A model generated the notes under the pieces. That model did no database searches. It worked only from the letters and a program-made list of their open reading frames with translations, and was not told the DNA's origin. A stretch of DNA of 30,896 nt from JAAYYM01 sp964483545 (GTDB lineage Bacteria > Bacillota > Clostridia > Lachnospirales > Lachnospiraceae): contig CAZACC010000013.1 in assembly GCA_964483545.1 (NCBI GenBank), positions 1 through 30,896 on the forward strand, in the 5' to 3' direction. A program made the translations under genes and the position numbers. Below, piece after piece: positions 16,223-24,454 of the stretch. Numbering within the stretch: position 1 is the first letter of the stretch; every line of letters begins with the position of its first letter.

Positions 16223-17734
16223 ATGACAGACTTGTTACTACAGTATGTGACTGAGACGCTGAAGTGGATTGTATCGTATATGTTTGCAATTAAGATATAT
16301 GGGATGACACTGGAACGCAGGTATTCGAAAAGGATTACAATACTGATATGGTTCTTGATTGCTGTAGCCATGACTGTGGCAGGTCAATATGTAACAGATG
16401 CACAGAACGCTCTCCATTTTCGATATGAAGAATATTTTGATACGCATAATTTTATCATCAATTCTATCGTAAATATACAATTAGCAAGCTTTATCCTGCA
16501 GGTACTGCTGATGTTTTCCGGTGCTGTTATTCTATATAAGGATAAAGGTCATATTAAGCTTTTTGTTTCATTTATGTGCTACATGTATTTCAGTCTGGCA
16601 TATGATTTCCTGATTCCGATTGTGATGGCTATATGCAGTGGCGGTACAAATACTGAGGGGATGTATCTTCTCTATACGGAAAAGTATCTTATAAACGGAT
16701 ATGTGGTAGATATCATTGCTACATGTGTGATTGGATACCTGCTGTACATCCTGTATCAGAAGAAAATTCACGGCTATTTTTGTGAAATCAGAAAAGTGGC
16801 GGCTCTGAATGGAAGAGCCTTTATTGCAATTCCGATTGTCACTTACTTTCTGTATAGTATATATGTTTCCTATACGGTTTATCTGAATCTGGATTATGCA
16901 TATGTACATTATTTCTATCACTTTGTAATGCTGATGGGAATCATGCTGTCTATGATGTTGTTAATGTACAGCTTTGCATTTTATGGTATGATGATGTTAT
17001 TGCAGAATGCTAACATTGAAGCAGAGTTGTCTGTGGCTGCAAAGATTCAGCTTGATGCTTTGCCAGACCTCATAGAAGGAGAGCAGTTTCAACTGGCGGC
17101 TATGATGGAACCTGCGAAGATGGTTGGCGGAGATTTCTATGATTTCTTCATGATTGACAATACGCATCTGGCACTTGGAATCTCTGATGTATCAGGAAAA
17201 GGAGTTTCTGCCGCACTCTTTATGATGGAGAGCAAGGCCGCCATCAAGAGTTGTGCGATGTGGGATGCTGGTGCAGCCATTGCACTGACGAATGCCAATT
17301 TGCAGCTTTGTGATAACAATAAGGAGAAAATGTTCGTAACCTCTTTTTTGGCCATATTTGATTTGGAGACAAAGAAGCTTTCTTTTGCAAATGCAGGGCA
17401 CAACTATCCGCTCCTGTATCATGATGGCAAATGGGACTGGCTGAAGACTAAACCAAAGCTGTTTCTTGCTGCAAGAAAGAAAATAAAGTATGAAGAAGCT
17501 ACAATGCTGTTAAGTCCAGGGAATATGCTGCTTTTATATACGGATGGACTGACAGAGGCGATGAATCCAGACAATCAGCAATATGGAAATGACAGATTAG
17601 AGCATTTCCTGAACAGTCATCAAAACTCCGATGTGAAACAATTGGCAGATATGCTATATCAGGATGTAAAGGATTTTGTAAAAGGTGCAGAGCCTTCTGA
17701 TGATCTGACGATGCTGCTTATGAAGGTAGTCTGA
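16223..17734 (+). CDS. Membrane SpoIIE-type PP2C protein phosphatase
   Basis: A 503-residue sensor phosphatase. ATG follows AGGAA by seven bases. The first 270 residues contain six or seven hydrophobic segments with a loop-rich middle, not a recognised sensor domain, and no HAMP. Residues about 285-503 are a PP2C/SpoIIE domain: AAKIQLDALPD, MVGGDFYDFF with the metal-ligand Asp near 304, GISDVSGKGVSAALFM, NAGHNYPLL, LLLYTDGLTEAMN and DDLTMLLM. These enzymes remove phosphate from a Ser of a STAS-domain protein and so release an anti-sigma-type kinase. The STAS substrate is encoded 54 bp downstream. What it senses is unknown. It heads the seven-gene operon. Confidence 0.94.
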   Translation: MTDLLLQYVTETLKWIVSYMFAIKIYGMTLERRYSKRITILIWFLIAVAMTVAGQYVTDAQNALHFRYEEYFDTHNFIINSIVNIQLASFILQVLLMFSGAVILYKDKGHIKLFVSFMCYMYFSLAYDFLIPIVMAICSGGTNTEGMYLLYTEKYLINGYVVDIIATCVIGYLLYILYQKKIHGYFCEIRKVAALNGRAFIAIPIVTYFLYSIYVSYTVYLNLDYAYVHYFYHFVMLMGIMLSMMLLMYSFAFYGMMMLLQNANIEAELSVAAKIQLDALPDLIEGEQFQLAAMMEPAKMVGGDFYDFFMIDNTHLALGISDVSGKGVSAALFMMESKAAIKSCAMWDAGAAIALTNANLQLCDNNKEKMFVTSFLAIFDLETKKLSFANAGHNYPLLYHDGKWDWLKTKPKLFLAARKKIKYEEATMLLSPGNMLLLYTDGLTEAMNPDNQQYGNDRLEHFLNSHQNSDVKQLADMLYQDVKDFVKGAEPSDDLTMLLMKVV

Positions 17735-17788
17735 CTAAGAATCATCCATATACAGAAATGAATCATACAAAACCAAGGAGGATATCAA

Positions 17789-18088
17789 ATGGAAGTAAGA
17801 AAAGCAGTAAATCAACAGGAAGTTACATTGACACTGGTGGGTATGATCAACACACAGAGTGCCCCGGATTTTTCAAATGAATTAATGGCAGCTGTAGAGG
17901 AATACAGTAAGATTGTTCTTGATTTTATGGAATTGATCTACATTTCATCTGCAGGACTGCGCGTGATATTGCAGGCAGTGAATGCAGGAGAGGATCAGAG
18001 TAAAGAAATCGGAATTATTCATGCAAATGATGAAATTAAGGAAGTGTTTGAAATGACAGGATTCTCGGATTTCATAACTGTGACGTAA
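17789..18088 (+). CDS. STAS-domain anti-sigma-factor antagonist
   Basis: A 99-residue single-domain STAS protein of the RsbV/SpoIIAA type. The conserved loop reads YISSAGLRVI, in which Ser54 is the position normally phosphorylated by an RsbW-like kinase and dephosphorylated by a PP2C. The N-terminal part, VGMINTQSAPDFSNEL, is the usual first beta-alpha unit. A strong AAGGAGG ribosome site precedes ATG 17789. It sits right after the SpoIIE-type phosphatase, which is the natural partner. No sigma factor gene is near, so the target of the switch may be another protein. The degenerate ATPase-fold gene at the end of the operon is the likely kinase or binding partner (inference). Confidence 0.94.
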   Translation: MEVRKAVNQQEVTLTLVGMINTQSAPDFSNELMAAVEEYSKIVLDFMELIYISSAGLRVILQAVNAGEDQSKEIGIIHANDEIKEVFEMTGFSDFITVT

Positions 18089-18131
18089 AAATATCCCGGT
18101 TTCATACTAAAGCTGTGAAAGGAGATATGAT

Positions 18132-19754
18132 ATGATCCAATTTGAGCAAAGACCCGAGGATAAAAGCATTCCTGAATGGATGTCATCCATGAAACCTAGA
18201 GAAGCTGTCATAACTTTTGAACAGATGCTCAGCGTTCCAGAGGATACACAGAGAATGGTATTACAGGATATCCTGAAGCATGCAGAACATAGTAAATGGG
18301 GACAAAAATACCACTTTTCGGATCTTCACAGTGCAGAAGATTATTGCAAAGCAGTACCGGTTACGGAATATGAACACTATAAGGAGATGATTCCGGAACT
18401 GTTAGAAGGAGCAAAGGATGTTCTGTATGATGGAGAAACAGTGATGTTTCTTGCAACCTCAGGCTCTACTGGAATTCCTAAATATATACCAGAGAGCAGA
18501 CATGGTAGTCTTGCAAAGAATCTGGTCGTATCTTTAAGGAGTACCTATACATTTCAGATGATCAAGGATTTGTTGTTTCCAGGTGCAAAAATTTTTGCAA
18601 TTTATAATCCGGCAGAATATGAAAAGACAAAGAGCGGTATACCGATCGGATCTGCTTCTGGACAGGCTTCTGCAGACAGTGACGGACAGGATTTGTATGT
18701 GCTGCCCCCAGAATTTATGAAGCTGTCTGATTTGTCCTCTGAAGACAGGGATTATGTCACAATCCTGTTTGCAGCAGCTACAAGAGACATCGTAGGGGTG
18801 GTATGCAATAACCCAGGGCATTTTGAAATTCTGATTAAGAGACTGAATCAGAATGTGGAGAGACTTGCCGCTGACTTGAGAGCGGGAACGATTTCTGTAG
18901 AAATGGATGAGGCAATTCGAAAGAAGCTGGAAGCACGTTTAGGTAAGCATACGGAACGTGCGAAAGAGCTTTTGGAACTGTTCGAGATGAAATATGAAAT
19001 TATGGTAAAGGATTTATGGCCGAGACTCAAAGCCATGAGCTGCTGGACAAGTGGAAGTGTGGGACGTGCACTGTCAGATACGAAGAAGATACTGCCAGAG
19101 GATACGGTTTTCATTGACTGGGGTTATGGAGCCAGTGAAGGCAAGTTTAACATACCAAAGGAAATCAATACACCGGCAGGAGCAGCAGCTTCCTTTGGGT
19201 ATTTCTTTGAATTTCGCCCGTTAGACGGCTCAAAGCCGTTGTACCTCTGGGAGACAGAGGACGATAAAGAATATGAACTGATCGTAACTTCTTATTCTGG
19301 TTTCTACAGATATAATATTCATGATATTGTGAAGATAGATGGAAAGAATACCAATACGCCAAGAATGGTTTTCCAGTGTAAGCGAAGTGACTGTATGGAG
19401 CAGACAGGGAAGGTGTTACTGTCCAATCAACTGACATCACTCATTGAAAATTACGAGGAGCGATTCCATACTGTAATCCGTCATTTTGAGCTATATGCAC
19501 CTGGGTGTGGTACTGCAATCTTAGCGGCAGAACCAGCAGAAGAGCTGGATACCGCTTCATTCGCATACGAGATCAGAAGCGGACTCAAGAATCGGTATGG
19601 CATTACGGTAGATGAAATCTGGATTATGAAGGACGGCTATAGAGATTCTCTGTACAGCAGAAATGTGAAGAACGGGAAGTCAGTTAACCAGACAAAGCTT
19701 GTGGTATTCACAGATAAAATGCCCGATCAAAGCTACAGAACTGTAGTTTATTAG
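18132..19754 (+). CDS. GH3-like acyl-acid amido synthetase, first copy
   Basis: A 540-residue member of the plant GH3 / auxin-responsive group of the adenylating (ANL) enzyme superfamily. Such enzymes activate a carboxylic acid with ATP and usually join it to an amino acid by an amide bond. The phosphate-binding motif is at 109-117 (TSGSTGIPK, canonical), motif 2 is YGASEGKFN and motif 3 is YSGFYRYNIHDIVKI. The C-terminal hinge motif, normally G-E-K-T, reads TGKVLLSNQ here, so the acceptor part differs. Not a glycoside hydrolase, despite the family name. ATG follows AGGAG. The gene is 43 bp after the STAS gene and 30 bp before the CapA gene. Both substrates are unknown. Confidence 0.9.
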   Translation: MIQFEQRPEDKSIPEWMSSMKPREAVITFEQMLSVPEDTQRMVLQDILKHAEHSKWGQKYHFSDLHSAEDYCKAVPVTEYEHYKEMIPELLEGAKDVLYDGETVMFLATSGSTGIPKYIPESRHGSLAKNLVVSLRSTYTFQMIKDLLFPGAKIFAIYNPAEYEKTKSGIPIGSASGQASADSDGQDLYVLPPEFMKLSDLSSEDRDYVTILFAAATRDIVGVVCNNPGHFEILIKRLNQNVERLAADLRAGTISVEMDEAIRKKLEARLGKHTERAKELLELFEMKYEIMVKDLWPRLKAMSCWTSGSVGRALSDTKKILPEDTVFIDWGYGASEGKFNIPKEINTPAGAAASFGYFFEFRPLDGSKPLYLWETEDDKEYELIVTSYSGFYRYNIHDIVKIDGKNTNTPRMVFQCKRSDCMEQTGKVLLSNQLTSLIENYEERFHTVIRHFELYAPGCGTAILAAEPAEELDTASFAYEIRSGLKNRYGITVDEIWIMKDGYRDSLYSRNVKNGKSVNQTKLVVFTDKMPDQSYRTVVY

Positions 19755-19784
19755 AAGATACAGCGACTAAGGAGGAGTACATAC

Positions 19785-20921
19785 ATGGGACAGACACTTC
19801 GTTTAAGAGCAGTGGGAGATAATCTGATGCATGCAGAGCTGTGTAAATCAGCTAAGCAGGAGGATGGCAGCTATTGTTTTGATCCGATTTATGAGAAGAT
19901 TGCAGATGTGATTCATGAAAGTGACATAGCAGTCATTAATCAGGAGACGATTTTCGTAGATAAGGCAGAAGAAATCAGTTCATTTCCTGTATTCGGAACA
20001 CCGAGAGAGGTCGGAGATGCCATCGTTAAGGCAGGCTTTAATGTAGTGACACATGCTTCCAATCATACGATGGATAAGAAGATTTATGGAGTGGATGTGA
20101 CCACGAAGTTCTGGAAGGAAAACTATCCAGATGTTACCATACTCGGGATTTGCGATACGATGAAAGAATTTTACCATATTCCGATTGTCGAGAAGAATGG
20201 TATTAAGATTGCAATGCTTAATTTTACACAGAAGCTGAACGGACACAGCGTTCCGCATTCGCAGCTGTTCAGGGTGTTCCGTCTGAAGGATAACTGGAAG
20301 AAATATATCGCACATCAGATTAAGAAGGCTAAGGAAATGGCCGATCTGGTAGTAGTATTTCCACATTGGGGTTCTGAGTATATGCATGAGCCAGTTGTCA
20401 AGGAAGTGGAATGGACAAAATATTTTGCCGAACAGAATGTAGACATTGTCATCGGAACGCATCCGCATGTGATGCAGCCCATGGAGTGGGTAGACAGAGC
20501 AGACGGTGGGAGAATGCTCGTCTATTATTCACTTGGCAATCTGATTTCATGCCAGACGAAGCTTGGAAGTCCGCTTGGTGGAATGGCAGACATCCTGATT
20601 AAGAAGGATGAGACGGGAACTCGTGTGAAGGAACATGAACTCGTACCGCTCGTAGCACATGCAGCGGAGGATATGTCAGCCTTTGCAGTTTATCTGTTAA
20701 AGGATTATACGCCAGAGCTTGCCGCTGCAAACGGAATCTTAAAACAAATCAGAGAAAAAAAAGAGGTCAATATTGATTGTGATTACCTGCATGCACTTTA
20801 TCAGGCAATCATAGAACGACGTGGAAGCTCCTATAACGAATTCGCAAGACCACGAGATGTCTATATGAATAACATCAAAGGGGTTATCTGGGTACTGACT
20901 GGACACGAGGCGAGACGATAG
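19785..20921 (+). CDS. Cytosolic CapA-family metallophosphatase-fold protein
   Basis: A 378-residue member of the CapA/PgsA family (calcineurin-like fold), which is best known from poly-gamma-glutamate capsule production. The metal-site motifs are present: AVGDNLMH, NQE, ASNHTMD, FPHWGSEYMHEP, IGTHPHVMQPMEW and YSLGNLIS. Unlike PgsA/CapA it has no signal peptide or membrane anchor, so it should act in the cytosol. No PgsB or PgsC partner is present. In this operon it is next to an amide-forming enzyme and the exporter, so it may modify or hydrolyse an amide or phosphate intermediate (inference). It follows AGGAGG and is 14 bp before the first ABC gene. Confidence 0.9.
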   Translation: MGQTLRLRAVGDNLMHAELCKSAKQEDGSYCFDPIYEKIADVIHESDIAVINQETIFVDKAEEISSFPVFGTPREVGDAIVKAGFNVVTHASNHTMDKKIYGVDVTTKFWKENYPDVTILGICDTMKEFYHIPIVEKNGIKIAMLNFTQKLNGHSVPHSQLFRVFRLKDNWKKYIAHQIKKAKEMADLVVVFPHWGSEYMHEPVVKEVEWTKYFAEQNVDIVIGTHPHVMQPMEWVDRADGGRMLVYYSLGNLISCQTKLGSPLGGMADILIKKDETGTRVKEHELVPLVAHAAEDMSAFAVYLLKDYTPELAAANGILKQIREKKEVNIDCDYLHALYQAIIERRGSSYNEFARPRDVYMNNIKGVIWVLTGHEARR

Positions 20922-20935
20922 GAGGGATACAGCCG

Positions 20936-22675
20936 ATGGGATATCTTCTGAAGAAATACATGAAGCCCTATAAGTGGTTTGTGACAGGGGTTGTGCTGTG
21001 CGTATGTGTACAGGCTGCAGCGCAGCTATTGCTGATGTCGAAGACAAAACAAATCATTGACGAGGGTGTGGCAAAGCAGGATATGAATATAATCTGGTCA
21101 ACAGGTTTGTTCATGATATTCATTACAATATTAACGGGAATTGCGCTGGGAATTTCCTCTTACTGCAGTGCAAAAGCAGTCGGAAGATTTGCATGTGATA
21201 TCAGAGAAGCACTGTTTCATGCGGTGACAAAAATGTCGGCTGCCGATATGAATCGCTTTGGAAGTGCTACGCTGATGACGAGAACGACTGTTGATACGAT
21301 TTCGTTACAGACATTTATTATCAATATGCTCAGAACCAGTATGCTGGTTCCAATCTTCATGATCGGAATTCTATTTTCTACGTTTCGTTTGAACAAACCC
21401 ATGTTTTTATGCCTTGCAGTTATGTTTGTAGCTGCATTACTGATTACTGTCATCAGCATGACAAAGAGTGTACCGTTGTTTGTCAGACTGCAGCAGAATG
21501 TGGACCACATTAATCTCCTGATGCGTGAGAAGATTGTCGGTGCCCGTCCAATTCGTGCGTTCGGCAGACAGGAATATGAGCGTGAAAAATTCGATCAGGC
21601 GGCGGATGAGGCATATGAGAATGCAATCAAAGCCAACAGCAGATTGAACTATATCTCACCGACCGTACTGTTTTGTATGAACATTGCAATGGTCATTATC
21701 TATTATATCGGAGCCATTCAGCTGAAACAGGATTTGGTATCCATTGCCACGCTGATCCTGTTCTTTCAATACGTAACATACTTTATCACATGTCTTGCAA
21801 TCATTCCAGTCATCGTGAATATGCTTCCGAAGGCAGATGTCGCAAGCAAACGAATCAAAGAAGTTCTGGAATATGTACCAGTGATTCAGGATAGTAAAGA
21901 AGCAGAGACTGTCTCACAACATAATGGAGAGATTGTATTTGATCACGTATATTTCGGATATCAGGATGCAGAGCCGGTCATCTCTGATATTTCGTTTCAT
22001 GTTAAGCCGGGAGCAACGACAGCTCTGATTGGGGCAACGGGGTGCGGTAAGACGACGCTTATAAATCTGTTGTTACGAATGTATGAATGCAGTCAGGGCA
22101 GTATCAGCATTGACGGTGTGGATGTTCAGAAATTCAGTACAAGAAATCTAAGGGAAAGAATTTCTTTTGCAACACAGAAGCCACAGATTTATCAGGATAC
22201 AATTTATCAGAATCTGATCATGAACAATCCTTCCATGACGACTGAAAAAATACAGGCAGCCTGTGAAGCAGCATGCTTTGAAGAGGTACTCGAAAAACAG
22301 AAGGACGGGCTGCAGACGGTCATGAGTCAGGATGGCATGAATCTGTCAGGCGGACAGAGACAGCGTCTGTCACTTGCACGAACAATTGCAAAGGATGCAG
22401 AAATTTATATCTTTGACGACAGCTTCTCAGCACTTGACTTAAAGACAGAGGCTGTTGCAAGAAAGAAAATCAAACAGCTGCTTCAGAATAAGACAATTCT
22501 GATGGTGGCGCAGAAGATTAATACGATTATGGATGCAGATGAAATCATTGTTTTGGAGCAGGGCAGGATTTGCGGTAAGGGAAGTCATGAAGAGCTTCTT
22601 GCAAATTGTGCAGTCTATCAGGATATTTATAAAACACAGTGCTATGCAGAGAAGAAAGAAGGTGACTTCTCATGA
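20936..22675 (+). CDS. ABC exporter half with degenerate ATP site
   Basis: Full-length ABCB-type half transporter of 579 residues: six membrane helices (about 15-300) followed by the nucleotide domain (about 340-575). Walker A is GATGCGKTT (Lys372), signature is canonical LSGGQ, but the Walker B carries Asp495 where the catalytic Glu is expected (FDDSFSALD), and the switch His is Gln526 (VAQKINT). This is the pattern of the non-catalytic partner in heterodimeric exporters such as BmrCD, LmrCD and TM287/288. It overlaps the next half-transporter by 4 bp (ATGA), fitting a fixed 1:1 heterodimer. Substrate unknown, probably the product of the surrounding enzymes (inference). Confidence 0.95.
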   Translation: MGYLLKKYMKPYKWFVTGVVLCVCVQAAAQLLLMSKTKQIIDEGVAKQDMNIIWSTGLFMIFITILTGIALGISSYCSAKAVGRFACDIREALFHAVTKMSAADMNRFGSATLMTRTTVDTISLQTFIINMLRTSMLVPIFMIGILFSTFRLNKPMFLCLAVMFVAALLITVISMTKSVPLFVRLQQNVDHINLLMREKIVGARPIRAFGRQEYEREKFDQAADEAYENAIKANSRLNYISPTVLFCMNIAMVIIYYIGAIQLKQDLVSIATLILFFQYVTYFITCLAIIPVIVNMLPKADVASKRIKEVLEYVPVIQDSKEAETVSQHNGEIVFDHVYFGYQDAEPVISDISFHVKPGATTALIGATGCGKTTLINLLLRMYECSQGSISIDGVDVQKFSTRNLRERISFATQKPQIYQDTIYQNLIMNNPSMTTEKIQAACEAACFEEVLEKQKDGLQTVMSQDGMNLSGGQRQRLSLARTIAKDAEIYIFDDSFSALDLKTEAVARKKIKQLLQNKTILMVAQKINTIMDADEIIVLEQGRICGKGSHEELLANCAVYQDIYKTQCYAEKKEGDFS

Positions 22676-24429
22676 AAAAAGAAAAGAAATCTTCTGTGAT
22701 GAATAAATTGCTTCTGCAGACAAGACAGGATAAAGGAAAGGCCTATACAGGACTGATTTCCATTATAGTAGGGACATTGCTTCTTTCGGCTGCACCAAGG
22801 GTCGCAGGAGAAATCACGGACATGCTTTCAGAAGCGACTACTGATCTAGGGAGATTTGCAGTCAGCACAATCATGCCGGTACTTTTGGTACTGACATTGA
22901 TGTATTTGATTGGTAACGCAGCAACCTATATTACCAATCGCAATATGGTTCGTGTCGCTCAGGGCATTACAAGGAAGCTGCGAAAGGAAGTAGAGCAGAA
23001 GCTAGACCGTCTGTCGGTACAGTATCTGGATTCGCATCCGACTGGAGATATTCTGTCAAATGTGACTAGTGACGTTACGATATTGTCAAATATGCTGGAA
23101 TCAACCGTTACGATGATGCTGACACAGGCTGTTACGCTGATTTTTGTATTTGCCATGATGTTCATACAGAACTTCTGTCTGACGTTAATCTATCTGATCA
23201 GTGCAGGACTGAGTCTGCTGACTCTGCGTCTGATTGCACGACACCTGAAGAAGCTGTACCGGAATTTGCAGGATACAAACGGAAGCATGAACAGCTATAT
23301 CAATGATGTCTATTCCAATCATATGACTATGAAAGCCTACGTCATGGAACAGCAGTCCGAGGAGAAGTTCCACAGTATCATTGAAAAATATGACCAGGAC
23401 TTCTTCAAATCGAGATTTATCGTCGGATTTATCATTCCGATTACGAACTTTATCAATAACTTTGCTTACATTGCGTTGTGTCTGGCAGGCGGATATATGC
23501 TGATTCATGAAATGATAACGCTGGGTGAATTTCAGAGCTTCCTGCTTTATGGGCAGATGGTCAGCTCACCGATTGCCAATTTCTCAACATCTTTAAATAA
23601 TGTACAGGACGGATTATCCGCTGCAGAACGTGTATTTGAACTGTTAGCAGAGCCGGAAGAAGAGCAGTGTGAGATTACGAACCATCTAGATGCCGATCTG
23701 GTTCAGGGCAATGTGGAATTCAAAAATGTTGTTTTCGGTTATCTTCCGGAACGTACTCTGTTTCATAATGTGTCATTACTTGCCAAGTCTGGTATGAGAA
23801 TGGCAGTGGTCGGACCATCTGGTGCAGGTAAGACGACACTTGTGAATCTGCTGATGCGATTCTATGAGATACAGCAGGGCACAATTGCAGTGGACGGTAT
23901 GGATATTTATAAAATGTCCAGAGAGAACTTAAGAGAAGCATTTGGTATGGTATTACAGGATACATGGATCTTTGACGGAACAATTGCAGAGAACATTGGC
24001 TATGGAAAGAAAAATGCGACAAGAGAGGAAATCATTGAAGCAGCGAAAAAAGTCAGATGCGACGAGATGATCCGCACACTTCCTGATGGATATGACACAC
24101 ATATCAGTGAGGAAATCTCCTGTCTATCTGCTGGAGAGAAGCAGCTGTTAGCGATTGCACGAACAGTGTTAGCTGACCCCAAAATACTCATATTGGATGA
24201 GGCAACCTCACAGGTGGATACGAGAACCGAGGCACTGATAACCGAGGCGATGGAGAAACTGATGGAAGGACGCACCAGCTTCGTGATTGCTCACCGATTA
24301 TTTACCATAAGGAATTCAGATGCAATTATCTTCATGGAAGAGGGAGATATCAAGGAAGTGGGTACACATGAACAGTTAATGAATATGAATGGAAGATATG
24401 CATCCATGTACAATGCTGCATCAAACTAA
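22672..24429 (+). CDS. ABC exporter half with catalytic ATP site
   Basis: Partner half transporter of 585 residues. Membrane domain about 20-320 and nucleotide domain about 345-580. Walker A GPSGAGKTT (Lys387), Walker B ILDEATS with catalytic Glu510, and switch His541 in IAHRL are all intact, but the signature is LSAGE (485-489) in place of LSGGQ. In the heterodimer this altered signature faces the degenerate site of the first half, while the intact signature of the first half faces this subunit's catalytic site. So exactly one ATP site is expected to be hydrolytic. The start overlaps the preceding gene. The second GH3-like gene starts 25 bp later. Confidence 0.95.
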   Translation: MKKEKKSSVMNKLLLQTRQDKGKAYTGLISIIVGTLLLSAAPRVAGEITDMLSEATTDLGRFAVSTIMPVLLVLTLMYLIGNAATYITNRNMVRVAQGITRKLRKEVEQKLDRLSVQYLDSHPTGDILSNVTSDVTILSNMLESTVTMMLTQAVTLIFVFAMMFIQNFCLTLIYLISAGLSLLTLRLIARHLKKLYRNLQDTNGSMNSYINDVYSNHMTMKAYVMEQQSEEKFHSIIEKYDQDFFKSRFIVGFIIPITNFINNFAYIALCLAGGYMLIHEMITLGEFQSFLLYGQMVSSPIANFSTSLNNVQDGLSAAERVFELLAEPEEEQCEITNHLDADLVQGNVEFKNVVFGYLPERTLFHNVSLLAKSGMRMAVVGPSGAGKTTLVNLLMRFYEIQQGTIAVDGMDIYKMSRENLREAFGMVLQDTWIFDGTIAENIGYGKKNATREEIIEAAKKVRCDEMIRTLPDGYDTHISEEISCLSAGEKQLLAIARTVLADPKILILDEATSQVDTRTEALITEAMEKLMEGRTSFVIAHRLFTIRNSDAIIFMEEGDIKEVGTHEQLMNMNGRYASMYNAASN

Positions 24430-24454
24430 AGGACACAGACACAGGAGGAAAGAA

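Noticed and set aside
18132..19754. Glycoside hydrolase reading of the GH3 name
   Set aside because: The sequence has adenylating-enzyme motifs (TSGSTGIPK, YRYNIHDIV), not the family-3 hydrolase motifs seen in the real beta-glucosidase at 11753.
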